Positions 1 through 6,421 are shown, counted from the stretch's first letter. The stretch is 11,855 nucleotides of DNA from Campylobacterales bacterium (GCA_026985685.1 JALSQA010000187.1:1-11855), one strand, 5' to 3'. Notes: generated from the sequence alone by a model not told the origin. Numbers and translations are program-made.

Positions 1-231
1 GAGAAATTACTTACCGAATTAGAACGTGTTAAACAAGAGAGTGGAACAATCTTTTTCACCTCTTTGGTAGGAAACAATTTGCTAGCAAAGGGCTATCTCT
101 TTTTGCTTAAAAAAGCAGGAGAAGTGGCAACCGTCTATGACAGCGAAGCCTTAGCCTCTATTTTAAAGCGTATGCCATTTGAATACAAAATAGAATCTAT
201 TGGTAACATGGCATATATGAGAGGGGTCTAG
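1..231 (+). CDS. 3' end of an unrecognised protein (5' end outside window)
   Basis: Frame 1 is open from the first base to a TAG at 229-231 and gives 76 residues, starting EKLLTELERVKQ and ending GNMAYMRGV. The composition is that of a soluble cytoplasmic protein (mixed Leu/Lys/Glu with short hydrophobic strands) and there is no membrane segment. I do not recognise the family from this fragment. The gene runs toward TetR 1 and is separated from it by a hairpin, so it belongs to a different transcription unit from everything downstream. That it is a real coding end rests on the uninterrupted frame, ordinary protein-like composition and the hairpin just after the stop. Confidence 0.7.
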   Translation, partial: EKLLTELERVKQESGTIFFTSLVGNNLLAKGYLFLLKKAGEVATVYDSEALASILKRMPFEYKIESIGNMAYMRGV

Positions 232-240
232 CTTATTCAT

Positions 241-268
241 GTACTTATTGGTATCAATAAGTACTTTT
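241..268. terminator. hairpin between convergent genes, probable bidirectional terminator
   Basis: A perfect 10-bp inverted repeat (GTACTTATTG / CAATAAGTAC, 241-250 and 255-264) has a four-base loop and is followed by TTTT. It lies 9 bases after the stop of the upstream plus-strand gene and 10 bases from the stop of the minus-strand TetR gene, which is where a shared terminator is expected. The stem is AT-rich, so termination may be weak. A separate 16-base palindrome, GAAAATTTAAATTTTC, follows at 269-284. Confidence 0.5.
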
Positions 269-274
269 GAAAAT

Positions 275-820
275 TTAAATTTTCTTAAATAGTTGTGATA
301 TTATTTCGATATACGGTGCTTTATCTTGCATAGCTTTAGCAGCCATGATAGCTCCCTCTACCGTAGCTAACATCACTTTTGAAAGTGACTTTTTTTCTGT
401 GTCATTAAGTGGCGTATCTCTGAGTGCAAGAAAATAGCTATGCTCTAAATCTTGATAGACTTTTAAGAGTGCTTGTGCGATGTCAGCATCGACTGGACTC
501 ATCTCTTGGACAAGGTTGTTTAAAGCACAGCCATGTTTGAAGTCGAAACTATCGGTGGTGAGTAGTTTCTCTTCTAGGTATGTCAAAGGGTTGGATGAAG
601 TGGGTATCTCTTTGTACTTTTCTTTTAAATTGAAGGCTATTTTTTCTTCTATGACGGCGAGTAGTACCTCTTTTTTGCTCTTAAATATATGATAAAGTGA
701 GCCTTTGTTGAGTCCTGCATCTTTGAGTATATCGTCAATACTTGTACCATTAAATCCTTTTTCATAAAAAAGTTTGTAAGCACTATTGATAATCTTTTCT
801 CTTGTTGTTATTTTTTTCAT
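275..820 (-). CDS. TetR/AcrR-family transcriptional regulator (TetR 1)
   Basis: A 181-residue one-component repressor. The N-terminal TetR DNA-binding domain spans about residues 5-52: TREKIINSAYKLFYEKGF, then the helix-turn-helix with turn GLNKGSLYHIFKSK. The rest is an all-helical ligand-binding and dimer domain, which varies in this family, so the ligand cannot be read. A cysteine (C98) in GCALNN corresponds to the GC(L)L motif found in many TetR proteins of the AcrR/NemR type. The gene is divergent from the isochorismatase-family gene with 53 bases between starts, and a 16-bp palindrome there is the likely operator for both. No Shine-Dalgarno sequence precedes the ATG. A TGC-TAAAAT extended -10-like element ends at 827, six bases before the ATG, which would fit a leaderless message. 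Inferred role: autorepressor and repressor of the hydrolase. Confidence 0.9.
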   Translation of the reverse strand: MKKITTREKIINSAYKLFYEKGFNGTSIDDILKDAGLNKGSLYHIFKSKKEVLLAVIEEKIAFNLKEKYKEIPTSSNPLTYLEEKLLTTDSFDFKHGCALNNLVQEMSPVDADIAQALLKVYQDLEHSYFLALRDTPLNDTEKKSLSKVMLATVEGAIMAAKAMQDKAPYIEIISQLFKKI

Positions 821-844
821 AGTTGTATTTTAGCATATTTTTAC

Positions 845-860
845 TTGACTATTTAGTCAA
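845..860. promoter_or_regulatory. TetR 1 operator candidate (16-bp palindrome)
   Basis: TTGACTATTTAGTCAA has perfect 7-bp arms around TT. It lies between the divergent TetR 1 and isochorismatase starts and directly abuts the ribosome site of the hydrolase (AGGAG, 861-865). A repressor bound here would block both genes. Length and core (ACY-N4-RGT) match the palindromes next to the other two TetR genes in this window. Binding is inferred from position and symmetry. Confidence 0.7.
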
Positions 861-873
861 AGGAGAGTAAAAA

Positions 874-1410
874 ATGAAAAAAGCACTTATCGTCATAGAC
901 ATACAAAATGATTATTTTTGTGGTGGCAACATGGAATTAGAAGCGATAGATGATGTCCTAATAAAAATAAATAAACTCATAACATTCGCAAAAGATAATG
1001 GCTATAGTATCTACATTATCCAACATATCATGGAACGAAAAGGAACATCTTTTTTTCTACCAAACACAGTAGGCGTAGAGTTACATGAAGCATTGGAGAC
1101 AAAAGATACTACACTCGTTACCAAACATTACCCCAATAGTTTTCGAGAGACAAACTTACAAGCCTCATTAGAGAAAGAGAATCTAAAAGAGCTTATCATC
1201 TGTGGAGCGATGACGCATATGTGTGTGGACTCAACTGTTCGAGCTGGATTTGACTTGGGCTATGATATAACCTTGGCAGAAGATGCCTGTGCTACAAGGG
1301 ATTTGGTTTTTAATGGTCATGTGGTTGGTGCGAAAGATGTACAAAGAAGTTTTATGAGTGCGTTGGGGTCTGTGTTTTGTGAAGTTAAGTCGGTGAAGAT
1401 GATAAAGTAA
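874..1410 (+). CDS. isochorismatase-family cysteine hydrolase
   Basis: A 178-residue soluble enzyme of the isochorismatase/nicotinamidase-like superfamily, at the usual length. The fold landmarks are present: ALIVIDIQNDYF with catalytic Asp9, TLVTKHYPNSF with Lys84, and GAMTHMCVDSTVRAGFDLGY with nucleophile Cys117, followed by ITLAEDACATRD. Met113 sits where many members have the Val of the non-proline cis-peptide before the nucleophile, a minor variant. Members hydrolyse amides or vinyl ethers through a thioester intermediate. The substrate here is unknown, and the histidine/aspartate metal site of nicotinamidases is not evident. AGGAG at 861-865 sits 8 bases before the ATG. The gene is divergent from TetR 1 and convergent with TetR 2, leaving only 14 bases between stops, so it is monocistronic. 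Regulation by TetR 1 through the adjoining palindrome is inferred. Confidence 0.9.
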   Translation: MKKALIVIDIQNDYFCGGNMELEAIDDVLIKINKLITFAKDNGYSIYIIQHIMERKGTSFFLPNTVGVELHEALETKDTTLVTKHYPNSFRETNLQASLEKENLKELIICGAMTHMCVDSTVRAGFDLGYDITLAEDACATRDLVFNGHVVGAKDVQRSFMSALGSVFCEVKSVKMIK

Positions 1411-1424
1411 AAATATCAATGACT

Positions 1425-2024
1425 TCAATCTCTTTTTAAAAGCCCCTGTTTAAATAGATGTAAGCTTTCGTTTAGCATATTTTCATAATTTTCTCTTGTT
1501 TGAGAAAAGAGTCCATAGTGTAGCATGATGCCGTCTATCATGCTGACTAAAACCCTTCCAAGAGCTTGAGGATTAATATCAGAATGTATTTCTTTGTTTA
1601 CTATAAGTTGGGCTATATTTTGACTATAAAAATTTCCCATTTTATCAAAATAGTCAGCAATAGTTTTTCTAAATACTTTAGAACCAAAGCTAGGACCAAA
1701 TGCTTCGAAAAATACAGGAATAAATTTAGCTTCTTCTGCATCTATAAGTAAGGAAGTTTTTATATGGAATATAAATTCATCTAATGTTTTAGCTTCTCCT
1801 TGTTGATTAAGCCATGTTTCCATTTTTGCAAAATAACTGTCAACAAAAGCAATAGAAAGTGCTTCCTTTGAATCAAAATATAAATAGAGCGTACCTTTTG
1901 CGATACCTGCTTCTTTTGCTATTTTTGCCATGGTACTATTATGAAATCCTTCTTTGATAAAAGTTTTCATGGCTGCATTTAGTATTTTCTTTTGCATCTG
2001 TTTCTTATCCACAATTTTTGGCAT
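1425..2024 (-). CDS. TetR/AcrR-family transcriptional regulator (TetR 2)
   Basis: A 199-residue TetR repressor. The DNA-binding domain spans about residues 8-56 (KKILNAAMKTFIKEGF, then AKEAGIAKGTLYLYFDSKEAL). The C-terminal helical domain is of ordinary length and contains no cysteine, unlike TetR 1 and TetR 3, so it is more likely to sense a non-covalent ligand. The ATG is preceded by AAAGGA (2030-2035) at good spacing. The gene is divergent from the SpoIIAA-like/membrane-protein operon. Two 16-bp ATGAC-N6-GTCAT palindromes lie in the shared region, one in front of each transcription unit, so autorepression plus repression of the operon is the natural reading. Confidence 0.92.
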   Translation of the reverse strand: MPKIVDKKQMQKKILNAAMKTFIKEGFHNSTMAKIAKEAGIAKGTLYLYFDSKEALSIAFVDSYFAKMETWLNQQGEAKTLDEFIFHIKTSLLIDAEEAKFIPVFFEAFGPSFGSKVFRKTIADYFDKMGNFYSQNIAQLIVNKEIHSDINPQALGRVLVSMIDGIMLHYGLFSQTRENYENMLNESLHLFKQGLLKRD

Positions 2025-2047
2025 GATAATCCTTTAGTGTTATTTTA

Positions 2048-2063
2048 ATGACTGTTTGGTCAT
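2048..2063. promoter_or_regulatory. TetR 2 operator candidate, regulator side
   Basis: ATGACTGTTTGGTCAT has perfect 5-bp arms (ATGAC/GTCAT) around six bases. It is 23 bases upstream of the TetR 2 start, in its likely promoter or leader. The arms are identical to those of the second palindrome at 2117-2132, which supports a common binding protein. Confidence 0.75.
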
Positions 2064-2079
2064 AAAAAGGTTAAATTAC

Positions 2080-2108
2080 TTGACAAAAAATAGATAAAAG
2101 AGTATTAT
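2080..2108 (+). promoter_or_regulatory. sigma-70-type promoter of the SpoIIAA-like operon
   Basis: TTGACA at 2080-2085, a 17-base spacer and TATTAT at 2103-2108 form a near-consensus promoter. The predicted start is near 2115, so the palindrome at 2117-2132 lies on the first transcribed bases. This is a classic layout for a strong promoter held off by a repressor. Confidence 0.75.
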
Positions 2109-2116
2109 TTTTTTAA

Positions 2117-2132
2117 ATGACCTATTGGTCAT
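2117..2132. promoter_or_regulatory. TetR 2 operator candidate, operon side
   Basis: ATGACCTATTGGTCAT has perfect 6-bp arms (ATGACC/GGTCAT) around TATT. It starts nine bases after the -10 hexamer of the operon promoter and ends 22 bases before the first start codon. It carries the same ATGAC/GTCAT arms as the site at 2048-2063. Confidence 0.8.
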
Positions 2133-2154
2133 AATAAATTATGAAGGATTTAAA

Positions 2155-2532
2155 ATGATAAGAGAGTTGAATGAAAGTACAAAAAATATGTTAGTTTTTG
2201 AAATTACAGGAGAGGTAACGCTAGCAGAAGAAAAAGCATGGATTAAAAGATTTGATACGCTCTTACAAACCTATGATAAGGTAAATGTTGCAGTCATTTT
2301 GGGAGAAAATAGTGCTTGGGAGTCTAAAGCGGGTTGGGAAGATATTAAATGGCTAATGGGACATGTTCGAAGATTTGATAAAATTGCTATTGTGGCAGAA
2401 GGTAATGTTTGGAAATGGCTTATCACTGTAGATAGTTTCTTTGCTAAAATGATGGGCATAAATGAGCGTTATTTTAAACCTACAGAAAAAAAAGAGGCTA
2501 TTGCATGGATAAAGATAAAGGATGAAAAATAA
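2155..2532 (+). CDS. SpoIIAA-like (STAS/SEC14-type) protein
   Basis: 125 residues, soluble. The pattern fits the SpoIIAA-like family (PF11964 type): an N-terminal strand MLVFEITGEVT, a central W-x-DIKW helix (GWEDIKWLMGHVRRFDKIAIVAEG), and a C-terminal EAIAWIK ending typical of the family. Known members have the alpha/beta STAS or CRAL-TRIO-like fold and are linked to lipid or membrane binding in some cases, but the function is generally undefined. The ATG at 2155 is chosen because AAGGA (2144-2148) lies six bases ahead. An upstream in-frame TTG at 2125 falls inside the operator palindrome and is rejected. It is the first gene of a TetR 2-linked operon; its stop overlaps the next start by one base (TAATG). 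Confidence 0.8.
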   Translation: MIRELNESTKNMLVFEITGEVTLAEEKAWIKRFDTLLQTYDKVNVAVILGENSAWESKAGWEDIKWLMGHVRRFDKIAIVAEGNVWKWLITVDSFFAKMMGINERYFKPTEKKEAIAWIKIKDEK

Positions 2533-3029
2533 TGTATCCAAAAATTACCATTTATACACTTATCCTCTCATTGATTACTTTGTCATGGATGGTTCCAGGT
2601 GGACCTGTCGAAACCAGAAGTTTTTCAAATATTGATTCGGCAATTGTGTTAGGTTTTAATATATTTTTAACATCTTTAGTATTGGGTGCATTGGTACTAA
2701 TTTATTTTATGTTTAAAAAACAAAAATGGGCATATTCTCTTACATTTTTAGTAGGAGTTGCTTTTGTAATTGTCTTTTTATTAGATCTTCTTGGTATTTT
2801 CCCCGTATCACTTGATTCCATGAATCAACTGCTTTTTATATTGGAGATATTGGGTACATTATTTGGATTTAGTCTAATGTATCTTTCTTATGTGACATTG
2901 AAGTATACACCTAGTGAGTATTGGTCTGGAAATTTTCAAGTACCTTTTTCTTTGATAGTTATAGGATCTTTTTTATTACTATTTGGCGTATATGTTATAT
3001 ACTTTGCTACCAAATCAGCGTTACATTAG
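2532..3029 (+). CDS. five-segment integral membrane protein, family not recognised
   Basis: 165 residues, overwhelmingly hydrophobic. Predicted membrane segments lie at about residues 5-22, 36-60, 67-90, 98-122 and 138-159. The first external loop contains VPGGPVETRSF, and a charged FKKQKW turn follows segment 2. No catalytic motif is visible and I do not recognise the family. It is translationally coupled to the SpoIIAA-like gene through TAATG and is followed closely by another membrane protein gene, so the three products probably act together at the inner membrane. It could be a subunit or partner of the downstream reductase/methyltransferase-like protein. Confidence 0.82.
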   Translation: MYPKITIYTLILSLITLSWMVPGGPVETRSFSNIDSAIVLGFNIFLTSLVLGALVLIYFMFKKQKWAYSLTFLVGVAFVIVFLLDLLGIFPVSLDSMNQLLFILEILGTLFGFSLMYLSYVTLKYTPSEYWSGNFQVPFSLIVIGSFLLLFGVYVIYFATKSALH

Positions 3030-3037
3030 GAGATATG

Positions 3038-3718
3038 ATGAAAGAAAATAAAGGTGGAATAAATAGACAACACAATAGTTCTTTAAAACAAAAATTTGTT
3101 TTTATATCTCTGCATGCGTTTATCATCATTATATCTTTGTATATTGTGTTAGATGGAATAGGGATATATGATAATCAAAGAGCTTGGATACTTTTTGGAT
3201 TTTCTTTTATATATTTTATGCGACATATTATTACTCTTTTTTACTTACTGCAACGACGAATTGAGTGGGGTGAAGTAGTTGGATTGAGTAGTTTTTTTGT
3301 ACTGTTTGAAATTGGATTGTTATTATTGGGTGCAGGAGTTTTTCATCAACATGCTATCGCATTTGATTGGATAGATAGTATGGCACTTATACTATTTTTT
3401 TTAGGTTCATACCTTAATACCTATAGTGAACTACAACGAAAATGGTGGAAGAATGATTTACGGAATAAAGGCAAAGTATATACCAAAGGACTTTTCTCAC
3501 ATGCCATGCATATCAACTTTTTTGGTGATGTGGTATTGTTTATAGGCTGGGTGATGATGACACATACTTGGTGGGCATTTTTCTTGCCGTTGTTTATGCT
3601 GGTCTCTTTTGTCTTTTTTCATATACCTATGCTAGATGAGTATTTATTAGAGAGATATGGAAATGCTTTTGATATTTATGCTAAAAAGACCAAGAAACTT
3701 ATACCACGTTTATATTGA
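3038..3718 (+). CDS. DUF1295 / steroid 5-alpha-reductase or ICMT-like membrane protein
   Basis: 226 residues with about six membrane segments (roughly 19-40, 48-71, 82-105, 113-130, 160-178, 179-198). The C-terminal third matches the steroid 5-alpha-reductase/isoprenylcysteine methyltransferase-like superfamily. NKGKVYTKGLF leads into HINFFGD (158-164), which corresponds to the canonical HPNYFGE with Glu replaced by Asp. Then come IPMLDEYLLERYG, a Y-x-x-K segment and the typical ending KLIPRLY. Members reduce enones or methylate with SAM at the membrane; which applies here cannot be read. The start is set at the second of two adjacent ATGs because AGGAG (3028-3032) is five bases from it and only two from the first. 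The ribosome site overlaps the previous stop, so the gene is coupled within the TetR 2-linked operon. Confidence 0.78.
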   Translation: MKENKGGINRQHNSSLKQKFVFISLHAFIIIISLYIVLDGIGIYDNQRAWILFGFSFIYFMRHIITLFYLLQRRIEWGEVVGLSSFFVLFEIGLLLLGAGVFHQHAIAFDWIDSMALILFFLGSYLNTYSELQRKWWKNDLRNKGKVYTKGLFSHAMHINFFGDVVLFIGWVMMTHTWWAFFLPLFMLVSFVFFHIPMLDEYLLERYGNAFDIYAKKTKKLIPRLY

Positions 3719-3744
3719 TTTCTCAAGATGTAGGCTTCGCCAAT

Positions 3745-3765
3745 TTGCTACTTATTAGCAATTTT
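3745..3765 (+). terminator. possible short terminator after the TetR 2 operon
   Basis: TTGCTA and TAGCAA (3745-3750, 3756-3761) form a 6-bp stem with a five-base loop followed by TTTT, 26 bases after the stop of the reductase-like gene. The right arm also belongs to the repeated promoter element at 3755-3782, and the left arm is not kept at the second copy. The hairpin may be a terminator for the upstream operon or incidental. Confidence 0.35.
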
Positions 3766-3782
3766 GGAAAAGCATTAATCTC
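3755..3782 (+). repeat. 28-bp repeated upstream element, copy 1 (ABC transporter promoter)
   Basis: This 28-base stretch, starting TTAGCAATTTTGG and ending TAATCTC, recurs at 6378-6405 with one mismatch (T3775 versus A). At the same distance downstream each copy has a -10-like hexamer (here TATAAT, 3793-3798). There is no good -35 hexamer at the expected place, so the repeat may be an activator site substituting for it. It lies 43 bases before the ATPase start. Confidence 0.75.
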
Positions 3783-3792
3783 CTGTATATTT

Positions 3793-3798
3793 TATAAT
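3793..3798 (+). promoter_or_regulatory. -10 hexamer of the ABC transporter promoter
   Basis: A perfect TATAAT sits 38 bases after the start of the 28-bp repeat, the same offset as TATACT in the second copy. It is 26 bases upstream of the ATPase ATG, leaving room for the AGGAG ribosome site at 3815-3819. The -35 region is poor (AAGCAT), suggesting activator dependence. Confidence 0.5.
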
Positions 3799-3824
3799 TC
3801 TTCTACCAATAAGCAGGAGAGAAG

Positions 3825-4517
3825 ATGCAAAATCAAGAGATTGTGACATTTCAAAATGTTCGTAAAAGTTATTTTTTGGGTGAAGTGGAGATAAAAGCTT
3901 TAAATGATATCTCTTTTTCGGTGCAAAAGGAGAAATTTACTTTTATCGTGGGGAAATCTGGTAGTGGCAAAAGTACACTGTTAAATCTCATCGGGGCGAT
4001 TGATGCTCCTACAAGTGGAGATATCATCATCAATGATATCATGATAGAGACACTAAATGATGATGCTTTGTCTGATTTTAGAGCCAAACATATCGGTCAT
4101 ATTTTTCAAAATTTCAATCTAATGCCAGTGCTAAATGTCTATGAAAATATCGAATATCCACTACTGATGATCAATGAAGATAAAAACAGTATCAAAGAAA
4201 AAGTCACCAAAATGATAGAAGATGTGGGGTTAAAAGGGTTGGAAAAACATATTCCCTCACAACTTAGTGGTGGACAAAGGCAACGGGTGGCGATAGCAAG
4301 GGCTTTGGTGAAACAACCCTCTTTAGTATTAGCAGATGAACCCACGGCAAATCTTGACTCAAAAACGAGTGGGGAGATCATCTCCTTGATGCGTCAGATG
4401 AAAGATAAGTATAAAACGACTTTTATCTTTGTCACGCATGACAGAGATATTTTGGATGTGGCGGATGAGACCTATTTGTTAAAAGATGGAGTATTGGAGG
4501 TAAGAGATGTTAAATAG
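3825..4517 (+). CDS. LolD/MacB-type ABC transporter ATP-binding protein
   Basis: A 230-residue cytoplasmic ATPase that energises the FtsX-like permease encoded next. All nucleotide-binding motifs are intact: Walker A GKSGSGKST (43-51), Q-loop Gln95 in IFQNFNLMP, signature LSGGQRQRVAIARAL (147-161), Walker B LVLADEPT (Asp171, Glu172), D-loop NLDS and switch His205 in VTHD. Length and sequence fit the LolD/MacB/FtsE group, whose members drive lipoprotein release or periplasmic mechanotransmission rather than solute import. AGGAG at 3815-3819 is five bases from the ATG. The stop lies 11 bases inside the permease gene, so the two are translationally coupled. It opens the envelope block and its promoter region carries the 28-bp repeat. 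Confidence 0.95.
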   Translation: MQNQEIVTFQNVRKSYFLGEVEIKALNDISFSVQKEKFTFIVGKSGSGKSTLLNLIGAIDAPTSGDIIINDIMIETLNDDALSDFRAKHIGHIFQNFNLMPVLNVYENIEYPLLMINEDKNSIKEKVTKMIEDVGLKGLEKHIPSQLSGGQRQRVAIARALVKQPSLVLADEPTANLDSKTSGEIISLMRQMKDKYKTTFIFVTHDRDILDVADETYLLKDGVLEVRDVK

Positions 4518-5871
4518 TATAAAAATCGCATTTAGAAATACACTAAGAAACAAAAGACGAACACTTTTAAGTGTATTGGCTATCGCTATTGGTGGGTTTG
4601 CTTCCTTGCTTATCGGTTCTTTTGTTTCAAGTGTCAATCAGGGGATACAAACAGGAGTAGCTAGAAGTAGTGGGCATCTTCATATCCACAAAAAGGGCTA
4701 TTTTGATTTTGGTGCAGGGAGTGTGGGTGAATATGATATAGAAGATTATGATGCTATCATCCAAAAGATAAAAGAGAGTTCTCTTGGTAGCTATATCAAT
4801 GTCATCACACCCACACTTAGTATCGGAGGAATAGCTGGAAACTATGCCAAAAATAGTTCACAAACTTTTGTAGGCATTGGGCTTGTTGCAGATGAGCAGA
4901 AAAAGATGCAGTCATGGGATGGATACGGTATCGATATGCCATCAGAGCAGAGTGCGTTAGAGAACTATCATGATGGAGGGCTTATCGGTATGGGATTGGC
5001 TATCAATCTCAATCTTTGCCAGGAGTTGAAGATAAAAGGTTGCAAAGAGAAAAAAGAGAAAGTCAATAACGCTCCCATCGATGAAGATATCGCTGATTTT
5101 ACAATAGATGAGCCAATAAAAGAGGAGGGTGTCATGATAAGCCTCTTGGCAGCTTCTTCAAAAGGTGCACCCAACATCGTTCGACTTCCCATCGAAAAAG
5201 TATGGAAACAGACCAACAAAGAGATGGATGATAGGTTTGTCGCTATGCCACTTCACATAGCACAACAGCTGGTATATGGCAGTGATACAAAAAAGGTAAA
5301 TACTATCAATGTACAGCTAAAATCTCCTGATGATATAGACAAAGTAGCCCAAGATATGGAGCAGTTTTTTGCCCAAAATGGACTGGATTTGGAAGTGATA
5401 AAACTGAGCGATTTTAATCCACAAATCCAAAAAGTGATAGGAATGTTTTCTGTTATCTTTGCTTTTGTTTCGATGATTATAGGTTTGATTGCGATATTTA
5501 CCGTCTCAAATACGATGACGATGAGTATCATGGAGCGATTTAACGAGATAGGCACACTTCGTTCTATGGGGCTTAGAAGAAGTGGAGTGAGGACTTATTT
5601 TCTGCTTGAGGGAAGTATCATCGGGATATTTGGAGCGACTTTGGGTGTGGCACTGGCGATAATAGTGACATCTATCATCAACAGTATCGGCTTGATGTGG
5701 ACACCACCCAATGTATCCCAGCCCACACAACTTGTTTTTAATCTCACGGATAATATACCACTCATTGTCGGAGTGTGGATATTTCTAGTGATTATCAGCA
5801 TCATCTCATCTATCTTACCAGCTATCAGAGCTTCAAAAATGCCGATAGTGGATGCTTTGAGGCACAATTGA
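4507..5871 (+). CDS. FtsX/LolE-type ABC transporter permease
   Basis: A 454-residue inner-membrane permease with the type VII (MacB/LolCDE) plan: one N-terminal membrane segment (about 20-42), a large periplasmic domain (about 43-309) and three C-terminal segments (about 310-337, 366-390, 416-440). The conserved cytoplasmic coupling loop MERFNEIGTLRSMGLRR (342-358) and the ending PAIRASKMPIVDALRHN are typical. GGAGG (4496-4500) lies six bases before the ATG, within the ATPase gene. The periplasmic domain has two cysteines eight residues apart (C171 and C179, CQELKIKGC), which could form a disulfide. There is a single permease gene, so a homodimer is expected, unlike the LolC/LolE heterodimer. 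Known relatives extract lipoproteins or export substrates by periplasmic movement; the substrate here is unknown. Confidence 0.93.
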   Translation: MLNSIKIAFRNTLRNKRRTLLSVLAIAIGGFASLLIGSFVSSVNQGIQTGVARSSGHLHIHKKGYFDFGAGSVGEYDIEDYDAIIQKIKESSLGSYINVITPTLSIGGIAGNYAKNSSQTFVGIGLVADEQKKMQSWDGYGIDMPSEQSALENYHDGGLIGMGLAINLNLCQELKIKGCKEKKEKVNNAPIDEDIADFTIDEPIKEEGVMISLLAASSKGAPNIVRLPIEKVWKQTNKEMDDRFVAMPLHIAQQLVYGSDTKKVNTINVQLKSPDDIDKVAQDMEQFFAQNGLDLEVIKLSDFNPQIQKVIGMFSVIFAFVSMIIGLIAIFTVSNTMTMSIMERFNEIGTLRSMGLRRSGVRTYFLLEGSIIGIFGATLGVALAIIVTSIINSIGLMWTPPNVSQPTQLVFNLTDNIPLIVGVWIFLVIISIISSILPAIRASKMPIVDALRHN

Positions 5872-6368
5872 TGAAGTGGTTTGTGCTTATCATGATAGGG
5901 TGTAGTACGGTGTGGGGATTGACGATAGGTCAAGTTCCCCAAGCTATTGTTTTAAAGGATGCTTTAGTATCAGGTGGTGACTGGCATTCTTCTCGTTTAA
6001 AAGATAAAATTTGTGTAGTTTTTTATGTAGATCCTGATGAGAAAAATATCAATGATGATTTTTCAAAAATTCTAAAAAAATCTCGATTGAAATTGTCAGT
6101 TAGTGTCATTGTTAATATGAAATCTACTTGGATACCAAAATTTTTGATAACAAAAGGTCTCAAAAAAGAACAAGAGAAAGAAAAAGATATCCTCTTTATA
6201 ATGGATAATGAGAGAACTCTTATAAAAAAATGGGGATTGAAAGATGACTATTCATCCATATTGATTTTTGGTGATGGTGGAAAGTTGATTTATCAGTTTG
6301 TTGGGAAGATGAAAAAAAAGGAGATTGATAAAGTAATGTCATTAGTAAACATAGCATTTTCCAAATAA
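5871..6368 (+). CDS. YtfJ-like periplasmic protein, thioredoxin-type fold
   Basis: 165 residues with an N-terminal signal sequence (MKWFVLIMIGCSTVWG), probably cut before LTIGQVP, the position where YtfJ proteins begin their mature chain. The order of elements fits the YtfJ family: LTIGQVP, a KDKICVVFYVDP strand, an ILFIMDNERTLIKKWGL segment, then SSILIFGDGGKLIYQFVGKM and a C-terminal helix. The fold resembles thioredoxin/peroxiredoxin, but there is no CxxC; the only mature-region cysteine is C48. A lipobox reading (MIG-C11) is possible but would leave a very short signal peptide. The ATG overlaps the permease stop by one base (TGATG), so it is coupled to the transporter. An earlier in-frame start inside the permease gene is rejected. 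Its role is unknown; location suggests an accessory to the transporter. Confidence 0.7.
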   Translation: MKWFVLIMIGCSTVWGLTIGQVPQAIVLKDALVSGGDWHSSRLKDKICVVFYVDPDEKNINDDFSKILKKSRLKLSVSVIVNMKSTWIPKFLITKGLKKEQEKEKDILFIMDNERTLIKKWGLKDDYSSILIFGDGGKLIYQFVGKMKKKEIDKVMSLVNIAFSK

Positions 6369-6377
6369 CTTTGTGCT

Positions 6378-6405
6378 TTAGCAATTTTGGAAAAGCAATA
6401 ATCTC
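6378..6405 (+). repeat. 28-bp repeated upstream element, copy 2 (LolA-like gene promoter)
   Basis: Matches the element at 3755-3782 in 27 of 28 positions and is followed at the same offset by a -10-like TATACT (6416-6421). It lies 45 bases upstream of the LolA-like start. Its presence here means the second half of the envelope block has its own promoter, likely under the same control as the transporter genes. Confidence 0.75.
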
Positions 6406-6415
6406 ATAAATCTTT

Positions 6416-6421
6416 TATACT
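6416..6421 (+). promoter_or_regulatory. -10-like hexamer of the LolA-like gene promoter
   Basis: TATACT at the same 38-base offset from the repeat as TATAAT in the first copy. No good -35 is seen. It is followed by a short leader with AGGAG at 6439-6443, seven bases before the ATG. Confidence 0.45.

Noticed and set aside
240..255. TGTACTTATTGGTATC matches the TetR 3 operator in 13 of 16 bases
   Set aside because: It is half of a perfect 10-bp hairpin between convergent gene ends, far from any promoter, and its right arm lacks GTACA; a terminator explains it better.
269..284. 16-base palindrome GAAAATTTAAATTTTC as an operator
   Set aside because: Only A/T inside, overlaps the TetR 1 stop codon, and such runs arise easily in AT-rich DNA.
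2125..2154. Ten extra N-terminal codons from a TTG at 2125 for the SpoIIAA-like gene
   Set aside because: The TTG lies inside the operator palindrome and has no ribosome site; the ATG at 2155 has AAGGA at correct spacing.
2921..3037. Longer start for the reductase/ICMT-like gene inside the preceding membrane-protein gene
   Set aside because: No ribosome site there, and the extra residues are an out-of-frame reading of the upstream gene; AGGAG at 3028 fits the ATG at 3038.
5775..5870. Longer start for the YtfJ-like protein within the permease gene
   Set aside because: It would bury the signal peptide behind 32 hydrophilic residues; the TGATG junction at 5869-5873 gives a normal coupled start.
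4139..5942. Several open frames on the minus strand opposite the ABC transporter genes
   Set aside because: They are complementary-strand shadows without ribosome sites or recognisable domains; the plus-strand genes have full family motifs.
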